A DNA stretch of 64,000 nucleotides from Caenorhabditis remanei (Eukaryota > Nematoda > Chromadorea > Rhabditida > Rhabditidae): the NCBI RefSeq assembly GCF_010183535.1, contig NC_071328.1:15438001-15502000 (forward strand). The letters run 5' to 3'. Under the pieces are notes generated by a model that saw nothing but the letters and a program-made list of their open reading frames with translations, ran no database searches and was not told the DNA's origin. Positions 54,901 to 64,000 of the stretch are shown here, piece by piece; positions within the stretch are counted from its first letter, which is position 1; each line of letters starts with the position of its first letter. The position numbers and the translations under genes were made by a program.

Positions 54901-56783
54901 GCGCATAACTCAAAAGTGGGCGGAGCTATCTGAAAACTGTCAACTATAAAAATGTAGTCCTTGTTATGATCTACAAAACGATATAACTTTTAAAACAGTA
55001 AAACAAGAAAGAAATTTTTTTACATGGATTTGAAAATTGCACTTTGATGAAATTTTTTTTCTTCGTATTTTTGTTTTTGATCCTGGATCCTGGATCCAGG
55101 TTACTGTAGCTGGTAGAGGTGTCTGTCTGTGTGTCGGTGGTGTCGGATGTCCACCGAATTTTTCAGAAATTTCCCTGGAGTTTTTTAGATTTTAATGTCA
55201 ATAATCGGCAATAAAATTTCTTTGTTGATTTTTACCCAAAAAAATTAGTTTGAAACGCTGAAAATCGGCTGAAAAGCTAATTAAGACATGCTTATTCTTG
55301 ATTTATTGTGATCCGCATACATGAATTAGTATTTCAGCCGATTTTCAGCGTTTTCTACTTGAAAATTCCAGAAAATTCAAGTAAAACCGTGATTTTAAGG
55401 CTTGCAATCTTTAAAGGCGCATATTTCAAAAGTGGGCGGAGCAACAGGAAAATTTTCAACTATAAAAATATAGTCCAGGTTATGATCTACAATTCCATAT
55501 AAATTTTGATCTACTCACATTCCTCAAAACCTCCAAATGCTCCTTTGAAATCCCCAAGTCGTACAAAACGATTTTGTTGTGAAAACCGAGTTTTCGAATC
55601 GATGAGATCTGAAATCAATCGATATTTTATAATAAGTAGATCAAAAAAAATTTTGACCTACCAATCGCTCGCCATTCCGAAAGAATGGATTATTAAAGGC
55701 GGTGACAAAGACCGGTTCGGGTGCCGCCTCGGTGTGCAAATCGATAAATTTCGAAGGGGATTCTGGAAAGTGGGCGTGATCTGGGTAGGGTAGATCGAAA
55801 ATAAATTGATTACCAACTCTCTCCCAATCATCGACATACTTGCAATCGAATCGTTTACCGATGGTTTTTGGGTTCTGGAACAAAAATTTTTTTTAATTTT
55901 CAGAAAAATATTTCTGAAATTTTTCTTTTGGGATCAAAATTTTGATTACCTCCGGCAGCTTATAACAAAAATCATAAATATTCCCGGTTACTGTAGATTT
56001 GCAGGCACAATTCTCCGGAATTGATGCTTCTGGTGCCTCGGTGATATTTAGTGTCGGTTCCAGTTCGGGTTCCCGGCGGAAGAATGGGTGGATCTGGAAT
56101 TTTTAAATTTCTTAAAATATATTCTTGTAGATCAAAAGAAAGGCTACAATTTTGTAGTTGACACTTTTTTGATAGCTCCGCCCACTTTTGAGTTATGCGC
56201 CTTTAAAGTTGGAAATTGCCTAAATTAGTCATTCTTAACGCCAAAATGTGATTTTTACATCAAAACAACAGAAAAATTATATTTCTGATGTTATAACCTA
56301 ATTAAAACTCAATTTTCTATGTCAGAAATCACATTTTTAGAACAATTTAAATTTGGCCGAGTAGTTCTTGGTCAAGGTGCACCACTATGCGAATAGATAC
56401 CAGGGTTCGATCCCGCTTGAGGTCAATTTTTCGAATTTTTCATTTTTTCAGTTTTCGGTTTATTTAATCTTGTGGGTCAAACCTAGGGCTACATTTTTGT
56501 AGTTGACAACGTTTTGATAGCTCCGCCCACTTTTGAGATATGCGCCTCTAAAGACCGAGTGCTCCCGCGTTCTAAAGCTGCTCTCTTTAAAGGTGCATAT
56601 CTCAAAAGTGGGCGGAGCTATCAAAAAAATGTCAACTACAAAAATGTAGCCCTATTTTTGATCTACACAACTTACATCCTCTTCTTCCCGAAAAACAGTG
56701 TGTTTCTGGAATTGGACGAAAAGAAAAACGGCGAGAAAAACGTAGACGACCAGGAACACTAAGCTGTTGGCATGTAGACGCAT
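51945..56783 (-). CDS. DUF1647 type II membrane protein
   Basis: Nine minus-strand exons (56783-56676, 56093-55950, 55874-55662, 55608-55519, 54661-54447, 54398-54232, 53728-53608, 53112-53005, 52092-51945) join in frame to 437 residues. Residues about 8-25 are a signal anchor (LVFLVVYVFLAVFLFVQF) after a short basic cytosolic end. DUF1647 follows: PVFVTAFNNPFF, KIVLYDLGISKEHLEVLRN, LEIRYFNFTNYSDYMKTLKS, YRWKAIAIAEALRDFGAIWY and LDSSV. The C-terminal half has conserved-looking Cys (GCMFDGDD, ECRKGQ, GCLY) and is likely lumenal. The YDLG and WYLDSS pattern recalls glycosyltransferases, but the activity is not established. Minus-strand donor GTAAGTCT near 57511 suggests a 5' UTR exon. At least six introns-worth of foldback elements are inserted. 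Confidence 0.83.
52116..52458. repeat. Foldback element enclosing a GGCGCTAGAATCG minisatellite
   Basis: Arms GTAGATCAAAACGAGATCTT...GCTCCGCCCACTTTCGAGAT and ATCTCAAAAGTGGGCGGAGC enclose about 170 bases of a 29-30-base repeat (GGCGCTAGAATCGTCTGGGG, TGCCTGC). The same phrase appears inverted near 60890-60960 and 63128-63182. Confidence 0.7.
52478..52945. mobile_element. Foldback element with tRNA-like core
   Basis: Inverted ends (TGACAATTTTTCTCACGCTC, then CACCCACTTTTTAGATATGC against GCGTATCTCAAAAGTGGGCG) bound an interior with a minus-strand tRNA-like stretch at 52724-52647. Its A-box-like part is TGGTTCAGTGGGA and its B-box-like part GGGTTCGAGTCCACCCGG. No protein is encoded. It lies in the last intron of the DUF1647 gene. 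Confidence 0.65.
53262..53467. repeat. Foldback element, CTCCGCCCACTTTTGAGATA family
   Basis: GCGCCTTTAAAGATAG and CTATCTTTAAAGGCGC flank a 37-base loop. Outer ends are TAGATCATAACTAGAAC and TGTTTGATCTA. It is intronic in the DUF1647 gene. Confidence 0.75.
54773..54975. repeat. Foldback element, CTCCGCCCACTTTTGAGATA family
   Basis: GTAGATCAAATCAAGACCTT...GCGCCTTTAAATAG is answered by CTATCTTTAAAGGCGC...TTGTTATGATCTAC. It is intronic in the DUF1647 gene. A right half-copy lies at about 55408-55492 and a GATCCTGGATCC foldback fragment at 55075-55345 in the same intron. Confidence 0.75.
56127..56425. mobile_element. Half foldback element with tRNA-like segment
   Basis: The left end GTAGATCAAAAGAAAGGCTA, GCTCCGCCCACTTTTGAG and CGCCAAAATGTGATTTTTAC run into a plus-strand tRNA-like stretch at 56353-56423 (TTGGCCGAGTAGTTCTTGG; CAGGGTTCGATCCCGC). 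The internal CGCCAAAATGTGATTTT block is shared with the copies at 61155 and 62530. Confidence 0.6.
56474..56668. repeat. Foldback element next to exon 1 of the DUF1647 gene
   Basis: GGGTCAAACCTAGGGCTACA...GCTCCGCCCACTTTTGAGAT is mirrored by ATCTCAAAAGTGGGCGGAGC...TGTAGCCCTATTTTTGATCT. Its right edge lies within about 8 bases of the exon 1 splice donor (56675-56674). Confidence 0.75.
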
Positions 56784-58514
56784 CGGTTTGAGGGAACGAG
56801 CTGGAAATAGGGAAGATTAAAGGGAAACCAATGAAAAATTAGCGAAAAATAGAGAAAATTGTGAAAAATTGACCTTGTCGGCGAGTTTATTGAAAATTGT
56901 CAGTGGGAACTTACACTGACAACAAGTTACACTGACAAAAATTACACTGACCAAAAATTTGTGAATTTAAGCTTCAAAACTGATCTCGAAACCAAAATTT
57001 CCATAAATGGGGGAAGCCTTTTTCGAATTTTTAAAAGATCTTCTATTGGCTTCTTTTTCTTGTAATTCTCATAATGGTGAAAACTTGGAACGGATGGATT
57101 ATGGATTCACTAAAACTAAGAGAGAGAGAGAGGCTTCTTTATTGAAGTAGAAATTTTCGAATTTTATTCAAATTAAAAAAAAAGTTCTTAATTTATAGCA
57201 TAAACACATCTGTTTCGAGCTAAAAACGTGATTTTTGAATCATTTAGACCCAAATTTTGCAATTTTCCCCTAATGTTGGGTCAGAAATCCTTATTTTTAC
57301 TTTAAAAATTGGAAAAAAAGTTTTGAAAAGCAATTATTTTTCCAACTTTTTAACCTTGCAACATCATTAATTTAAGCTAAAAACTTGATTTTTAAGGTTT
57401 GTGGACCCGATTTTTGCGATTTTCAGCAAATTTTCAGTCAGAAATTCTCATTTTTATAACATTAAAAAAAAAGATTTTTAGTCTAAAAACATGACTTAGA
57501 ACAGACTTACATGAGACAAAAGAGAAGAAAAATGGAAACGAAGAAGAGGGGTAAAGTGATTTTGAATAGATTTTGAGAGAAGAGAAAACGTTTCAAAAAT
57601 ACGTGGAGAAAGGAAGAAGGATGTGGGGAAAAATTGGTAAAAGGTCACGGGGTATTTGTTTTTTTCTATTTTTTTTTTCTATTTTTTGGCGCGTACCTGG
57701 CTAAACCCGAGAAAAAATGATAGAAAGCTTTTTGAATTTTTTAAATTTTGACCGTATTTTTCAATAATTTTTTTTTTCTATTAATTTGATAGAAAACGAC
57801 CATATTTGATAGAAATACTACAAAAGTGGTCGAAAAAAACGACAAAACCTGAAAAAACAGCATTTTTAAATTTCTTGAATGTTTAGAAATGGCCAAACTG
57901 TTTCGTTCTCAGCGGCATTCAAATCGAATACAAAAATGCTTTTGATATGAAAATGAACTCACAGACACACATAGTACATCTTAACTACAATGACCAAGTT
58001 ACACTGGCAAACAGGATTGATTGTCAGTGTATTTTTGTCACTGTACTTTTGTCACTGTATTTCAATTATTCCTACCAGACTCTCTCTGTCGTTGTCACTG
58101 ACATAAAACTCCCCGAGATGTATATTTTCGTATATTTTTCAGCTTATAATATTGAGTTTCAAGTGAATTACGGCCTAGCTTGCAAGAATAATTTTTTCAG
58201 TCAACCAAGTTTTCCGGGTGATCCCTAAATCAAAACCGCTCGGATAAGAACTGCGTCCCAGATTAGAACTGGTACAAATCGGGAAGCCGTCAAATATAGG
58301 TGCAATGACAGTAATTTAACGTTTATCCATATTTTTTCTCTAATTTGTACAAATCGAGTTTTTCAATTGAAACTAGTGTTTTTTTGAACAATTGAGGGGA
58401 ACTATATTAAAACTAATCACAAATTGGTGAAAATGTTCATTATGTTGAAAACATCTAGCCCCATATGAATTGAACATGCTAGACGTTGATTAAAATAGGA
58501 AATTGAAACATGTA
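56784..58514. other. Upstream region of the DUF1647 gene
   Basis: CTATTTCCAG just right of the start (minus-strand acceptor about 56802) and a GTAAGTCT donor near 57511 suggest a 5' UTR intron. TTACACTGACAAAAATTACA phrases lie at 56920-56955 and related CACTGACAAT/TGTCACTGTA phrases at 57990-58060. No coding gene is supportable. Confidence 0.45.
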
Positions 58515-58957
58515 CAGTACCTTTCAAAAGTATATTAAGTTTTAGTTTTTTCAGTTGAAAAGGTCCGATTTTGAGAGTGTGTCATGGTAATACTGATTGT
58601 CACATCAAGTAAATTTTTAATGAATTATACAGAACAAAAGTAAAGCTTCATATTTGTAGTTGACAACTTTTTCGTACGGACACTCACTAGAGAGTTATGG
58701 TCATTTTAGCTCAAAATCAGTCTATTTTGCACTGAAATGGGTCGATTTGAGAGAGAAATTACTTTGTCGATGTGTAACACTCTAGGGAGTGCTCGTACAA
58801 AAAAGTTGTTAACTTCAAAAATGGAGCTCTACCTTTGATCTGTGTGATCCATTAAAAATTTATTTTGTGGGACAGTTAGTTTTACTATGAGACGCTCTTA
58901 AAGTCGGACCTTTTCAACTGAAAAAGGCAAAACTTAATATACTATTGAGCGGTACTG
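58515..58957. mobile_element. Palindromic TIR element, CAGTACC ends, TA-flanked
   Basis: CAGTACCTTTCAAAAGTATA is answered by TATACTATTGAGCGGTACTG, with TA outside both ends. Inverted similarity extends inward (TTCAGTTGAAAAGGTCCG against GGACCTTTTCAACTGAA). It is 443 bp and has no transposase. It is related to 23756-24213 and to the fragment at 5098-5190. Confidence 0.8.
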
Positions 58958-60466
58958 TACAACCAAAGTCATGTCATACTTTTCAATTTTCCACTTAAAA
59001 TGAGGGAAAGAAAGTCAGAAATAGTTTTATAAGTGAAAAAAAGCCCGGAAATCGGAATTAAATGCTTACAAAATTACACATTTATGTAGACTACAAAAAT
59101 TTATTAATTTGAAAAGTAATTTTAGTAAAATATTAAATAAAATATAAAAATATCCGTGATCTTCGAAAAAAAAAGAAAAATGAGCCCGATGTTTGTTTCT
59201 TCGAAAATATAATATTTTATGCTCCGCTAGGAGTCGCGCTCTTAAGAAAATTCAAAAAGGGAAATTTATGGGCCTAGAAATTTTATGACCTTCTTGAGTT
59301 CTACTGACTCAAGAAGTCGTGGGAGGGCTCTAGGACGTTTCGAAACCATGACATTTAATCATTAAGTGTCGAAATGTCCCGGTTTTGAAACTTCTCTGTT
59401 TTGAAACGTCCCAGAGTAGGCCAGTGGGAGTTTATGCACATTTATATAAAAAATATTCATATTGAATGTCAGAAATATTGTTGAGGGAGACCTCCCAATA
59501 TAAGGAAACGTTATTAAAATGAACCGGAAACAACAATATAAAAGTTATATAACATTTTTAATATCTAAATATCACGTTTTCTTTTTTTCTTAATCCTTAG
59601 ATCTCCCACTCTCTAGACCCTTCTCAATAGACTAAAAAAATTATTGAAAAAAAAAAGAAACCCGACAAAAAATGACTTGTTGATAGAACGAGGAGAGGAC
59701 AATGAGACTGAAAAAGTGCACTAGCTGTATACCCAGATATTTCAAAAATTTCCCTTATAACTTAGTTAGTATTTTAGTCAATTTTCAAAAAAAATTTTTT
59801 GAGAAAAATGATTTTTGGTCAGTGTAACTTTTGTCAGTGTAACATTAAACAGCGTTTTATCTAATATGCTTGCTATATTCTTAATTAGCACGTTCTAATT
59901 AAAATTTCAGCTAGTTTTTCTAAAAAAATCAATTTTTCAAATGTTTCTTCTTTTTTTTTAAATTCAATTGTTTTTCTTGATATAATTAACTGGAAACGTT
60001 TGAAATCAGTTAATATATAGATTAAAACATTCTCAAATAAAAAATGTCAACAATGTTACGATTTTGGACACTAGGAAGTTAAAATATTGAGATCAGCAAG
60101 AGTCTGAAAATAAATCTTTTTTTGTCAGTGTAACTTTTGTCAGTGTAACTTTTGTCAGTGTAGTTTGTTCCGACTGCCAATTTAAAATTATTTTAAAAAA
60201 ACACAATTTCCACACTTAAACTACTGACAATCCGTTCAAAATCCGTTGTAAACCAAAATTTTCAATAAATTCCAAAAAATATAAAAAGCTTTGGGGCGCC
60301 CGTTTTCTTTATGCCTTCTAAAACAAAACACACAAATCTTACTTGGGGGTGTCGCCATGGTAACACCTTATTTTCGTGAATGAGCATACACTTCTGATGT
60401 GAGAAGAGAGAGGGGGACAAGTTATGATTACTTTTTTTGGAGGACAGAGGGACACCTTCTGAATTT
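58958..60466. other. AT-rich intergenic region, no gene seen
   Basis: Holds a GAAATGTCCCGGTTTTGAAA inverted motif near 59332-59415 (related to 51770-51920). Short tandem TTTTGTCAGTGTAAC units occur near 59815-59845 and 60122-60162. Otherwise AT-rich sequence. Confidence 0.4.
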
Positions 60467-61302
60467 GCTCCGCCCACTTTTGAGATATGCGCCTTTAAAA
60501 ATGTGCACTTTAAAACGAGAGAGATTTTGAGAATGAGAGGGTGCAGAGAAGCTAGAGAACCCAAATTTTTGTGAACATTTTCAATTTTTTTGCATTTTTG
60601 AAACCCTAAGGGCTTTCCAAAAGCAAAACAAAAAACTCAACCAGCAGGTGGACTCGAACCCTGGTACCTCTGCTGAAGACGTGATACCTCGAAAATCCCA
60701 CTAGACTATTTTTTGACAAAAAGTTGGGAAATTGGTTTTTATGGGTTTTTGCGTGGATTTTTATATATTTTTTATGATTTTTACGTAATTTGTAGACGCA
60801 TATTTCGAAAACAGGCTGAGCAATCGAAAACTTGTTTTTCATCTCCAGAATGAAGATTTGATCTTCACACTTATAATAAATTCGGCACGATTTTAGCGCC
60901 GCTGGCACCCCAGACAGCTATAAATAAGCATTTTAGCGCCGCAGGCGTACCAGGAAACTTTTGCGCCAGATCCCCTCATATTCAGTTTCGGATGTAAGAA
61001 TCTAGAATTTGTATTTATGGAAACTTTAAGTTTTTCAATGGCAGACCTCCCAGAAACCGGTTTCTGAGTACAAAATTAGAAATCGCCATTTTCGTTTTTA
61101 CTTTTTAAAAATTTCAGTAGAAATTACAAAAAATTTTGAAACTGATTTTTCGAAAATCACATTTTGGCGTTTAAAATGACTATTTTAGGTAGTTTTTCTT
61201 CAATTCTTTCGAATTTCCAACTTTAAAGGCGTAAATCTCAAAAGTGGGCGGAGCTATCAAAAAACTGTCAACTACAAAAATGTAGCTCTAGTTTTGATCT
61301 AC
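60467..61302. mobile_element. Long foldback element with tRNA-like core
   Basis: The left end (GCTCCGCCCACTTTTGAGAT, GCGCCTTTAAA) answers the right end (CTTTAAAGGCGTAAATCTCA, AAGTGGGCGGAGC, TTTTGATCTAC). The inside contains a minus-strand tRNA-like stretch at 60716-60642 (B-box-like GGGTTCGAGTCCACC), GCCGCAGGC minisatellite phrases near 60900-60960, and the conserved CACATTTTGGCGTTTAAAAT block. Same organisation as 52478-52945. Confidence 0.65.
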
Positions 61303-61916
61303 GCAGCCAATCCAAATTCGAAATTCCTAGACACTCCCTAACTTTCAGGAAACCACCAACAAATTTTTTTCTGATTAGCATCTTCAAAAAAATTGCGTTA
61401 TAACATTTCAACTCCAATTTTTTAAAACCTTATGGCTTTAGACCTTTTTTAGACCTTTTTTTCAAAAAAAAACTTTCAAAGAACAAACAAAATTTTAAAA
61501 ACCGAACACATCTCACTCCGCAAGAAGGTAATAAAATGACTTGCTTGCAAGAAGAAACAATTTTTTCTTTTTTGGAAAAAAAAACATTATATTCCGTTAT
61601 TACATACGTATGTCATGTATGTATGTAATAACGGGACGCTAGAAATTAAAAAAAAAAATCAAAAAATTTAATAAAAATTGGTTTCGTTTTTTTATTCATT
61701 GTACTCTGCGGGTGTTATAATTTTTTTTGCACTTTTTATGTCTGTGTAGATTTACGAACAATTGGTGTCGATTTACGAGACTTCATTTATTTGTTAAAAG
61801 GTTCATGCATAGCTAACTGGTAGCTAGTAATTAAAGCAATTAAGTAATTAGCAATCAATAATTAAAGTCAATAAGTTACAGTACCCGATTTGTATTGTCG
61901 AAAGCAATAAAGTATT
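61303..61916. other. 3' flank of the PAN-domain gene
   Basis: Contains a strong hairpin at 61595-61632 (CGTTATTACATACGTATG against GTATGTATGTAATAACG) and, read on the minus strand, an AATAAA near 61790. No gene seen. Confidence 0.45.
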
Positions 61917-64000
61917 TCAAAACCGTGCCATTTTTCTTCTCAGCCTTGCCAATTTATCGATGCGATTTTGGGATTTTCTGAAAAAAAATTTTTTTGAAGT
62001 TTTTTATTTTTTGTAAGTTTTATGGTAAAAATAAGAATTTCTAAATTAGAAATTGTTGGAAATCACAAAAATTGGGTCCAGAAACCTCAAAAATCGAGTT
62101 TTTAGCTATAAAATGATGTTTTTAGACTAAAAATCTGGAAAAAAATTTTGAAAAAAAACACATTTTTAAATAATTTTTTTTCTCACAATATTTTAGCAAC
62201 TTACCTCTTTTTAGCCCTCCTATTAACCTCTCGAATACCTAAACAGTCTTGAATCGCAAAGAAATCCACAATTGTGGCGGTTTCGTCGAAAAACGAGGCG
62301 GGGTCCTCCAGGTTTGTGGAGTCGTTGAGGATGCAGTTCAGCGTGGTTTCCTGGAAGTTAGGGAGTGTCTAGGGGTGTTGAATTTAGGTTGACCGAGTAG
62401 ATCAAAACAAGGGCTTCATTTTTGTAGTTGACAGTTTTTTGATAGCTCCGCCCACTTTTGAGATATGCGCCTTTAAAGTTGGAAATTCAAAAAAGTTGAA
62501 GAAAAACTACCTAAAATAGTCATTTTAAACGCCAATATGTGATTTTCACATCAAAATTACCGGAAAATTATATTTTTGACGTTAAAACTCTTCTTAAACC
62601 CCATTTTTGGCAATTTTCAAAAAAGTGGACAGATGGCTCACTGCGATTTTCGACTGAACATGTCCACCCTGGAGTACCAGGGTTCGAGTCCACCCGGTGG
62701 CAAATCGTTTTTGTTTTTTTGAAAACGAGTTCTTGAGATTTTAATAATAAAATTTATGCGAAAAACCAACAAAAAACACTTCTTGAGATGTGAGTCTTCG
62801 AAGAAAGGGGAAATATTCAATTTTCCAATTTTTTGTTTTTCGGAAATTACAGTATCCAAGTTTCTTACTGTACCTTTGCATAAAACATGACACTAACACA
62901 TCCAATAGTATGTTTCTCAATACACAAATCCACACATTCCGCTGCGGAGCTCACAGAGTGAGCATCCACGAGATGACCGATGAGCACTTTTTGGCGGTGA
63001 CGGATCGGCTGGCCGCCGGAGCATTTGTTGGCGGACGACTCTGAAAATGGGCGGAGCTTGTAGAGGAGGTTAAGGGCTTTCAGATGAGTATACTCATGAC
63101 TATGTTCGCTATCATCGCTATCACCCCAGCCGATTCTAGCGCCGCAGGCACCCCAGACGATTCTAGCGCCGCAGGCACGCCAGCCGATCATCGCTATCCC
63201 TCTATCCCCCACTTACGCTGAATACAAATCTTCTCATACGTCGTCACCGGATTCCTAGGCGTCGGCGTCATCCCCACATCTCCAGGCGGTGACGTCATCA
63301 GATAACAGAATCCACGTGTCTTATCGTACTCAATTGCAGTACAATCGGAAGCTCCGCCCCCCGGACGAGAATTCGTCAGACACGCGAAAACACAATCGTC
63401 TTCTGAGATCTCCACGTAGTTTTCTTGGGCGGACGCTTCCACGTCATCACTACGCACAAAAATGACATCCTGACCGTGCGGACACTTTGCTGGAAAAAAT
63501 AAGATTTTCTGACTGAAAATTTGCTGAAAAATGGATCTAGAAGAAAAATTGGGTGTAGGAACTTCAAAAATCGAGTTTTTAGATCTAAAATTGTGTTTTA
63601 GACTAAAAATCTGAAAAAAAAAACAATTTCAAAAAATTTTACATTTTTCAGATTTTTAGTCTAAAAACATCATTTTAGAACTAAAAAAATCGATTTTTGA
63701 GCTTTCTAGACCCAATTTTTGCGATTTTCAGCAAATTTTCAGTCAAAAATTCTTATTTTTACTTTGTTGGAACACCAAAGTGATAAAGCAAAAAAAGCAA
63801 AAAAATTTTAGGGGGCACCCGGAGTTGAACCAGGGACCTCTCGATCTGCAGTCGAATGCTCTGCCACTGAGCTATACCCCCACCGACAAGAAGGGAGACG
63901 CGGGGCGTATAAGAAACTTACGTTGTTGGGAGAAGAGAGGCGAGGCGGTGAGTGTAGAGACAGGAGGTGTCTTGATGTCCTTCTCGACGAGACGCAGGAA
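61917..64000 (-). CDS. PAN-domain secreted/cuticle-type protein, 3' part
   Basis: The gene runs off the right edge. Minus-strand exons 64000-63922 (partial), 63489-63217, 63040-62874, 62350-62205 and 61977-61917 join in frame, giving the last 241 residues. Two PAN/apple-like modules are visible. One is KCPHGQDVIFVRSDDVEASA...ISEDDCVFACL...DCTAIEYD...GFCYL...CIQ. The other is NKCSGGQPIRHRQKVLIGHL...AAECVDLCIE...GCVSVMFYAK...LNCILND. Their Cys spacing (four to six per module) fits disulfide-bonded extracellular modules, as in nematode apical matrix and cuticle proteins. A basic tail (REVNRRAKKR, RIDKLARLRRKMARF) ends the protein. The signal peptide and any further domains lie outside the window. 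Confidence 0.8.
62396..62705. mobile_element. Half foldback element with tRNA-like segment
   Basis: GTAGATCAAAACAAGGGCTT, GCTCCGCCCACTTTTGAGAT and CGCCAATATGTGATTTTCAC lead into a plus-strand tRNA-like stretch at 62624-62702 (GATGGCTCACTGCG; CCAGGGTTCGAGTCCACCCG). It lies in an intron of the PAN gene, opposite to the gene strand. It closely resembles the central part of 52478-52945 in the other orientation. Confidence 0.65.
63810..63881 (-). tRNA. tRNA-Cys (GCA)
   Basis: On the minus strand, 72 bases fold as a complete cloverleaf: acceptor GGGGGTA pairing with TGCCCCC, D arm TAGCTCAGTGGCAGAGC, anticodon arm TCGACTGCAGATCGA with anticodon GCA, T arm CCCTGGTTCAACTCCGGG, and discriminator T. 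It closely follows the metazoan tRNA-Cys consensus. It lies inside the intron between the first two visible exons of the PAN gene, on the same strand. Confidence 0.95.

Noticed and set aside
57947..58228. 93-codon plus-strand frame beginning MKMNSQTHIV
   Set aside because: Spans TGTCACTGTA repeat phrases and a sequence resembling 19837-19890; no homology recognised and no splice context.

Overview
The window is nuclear DNA of a nematode, almost certainly a Caenorhabditis species. Introns are short, with GTAAGT donors and TTTTCAG acceptors. Probable trans-splice acceptors lie just upstream of several start codons. AATAAA signals and palindromic DNA elements are abundant, and the gene families (F-box/FBA_2 expansion, DUF1647, PAN) are nematode-typical. 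Exon models were assembled by eye: every model reported as intact keeps reading frame across all splice phases and ends in a stop codon, but none has been tested against transcripts or databases.

Region 1 (about 0.4-22 kb) is an array of paralogous F-box genes. Each has a short exon 1 (start of the F-box), a long exon 2 (rest of the F-box and most of the FBA_2 domain) and a short exon 3 (end of FBA_2). Most are arranged as head-to-head pairs, one minus-strand and one plus-strand copy, around a shared upstream region of about 260-300 bp that is itself a mirror-image repeat. I count seven repeat units. Nine genes look intact (372, 1771, 6092, 7537, 10771, 13249, 14697, 18339, 20952; left ends). 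One has lost a splice acceptor but has an in-frame alternative (3647). Two have lost a usable F-box (9494, 16895). One is a wrecked pseudogene carrying a solo LTR (20032), and there is one orphan exon 3 (5196). Foldback transposons and a nested TA-flanked MITE fill the gaps between units.

Region 2 (22-25 kb) holds two palindromic DNA elements and a small zinc-finger gene whose N-terminus is a 54-bp tandem repeat.

Region 3 (25.9-49.3 kb) holds ordinary conserved genes: a SAFB/SLTM-like RRM protein (minus), a KCTD8/12/16-like BTB-H1 protein (plus), an ABHD11-like alpha/beta hydrolase (minus) and a divergent TOM20-like mitochondrial receptor (minus). Their introns are full of minisatellites.

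Region 4 (49.3-64 kb) holds a DUF1647 type II membrane protein (minus), the 3' part of a PAN-domain protein (minus, running off the right edge) and a tRNA-Cys(GCA) inside one of its introns. A foldback-element family is dense here; some members carry a tRNA-like Pol III module in their centre.

The F-box proteins are probably substrate-recognition subunits of SCF ubiquitin ligases, with FBA_2 as the target-binding part. The other genes are unrelated housekeeping or structural genes that happen to be neighbours.
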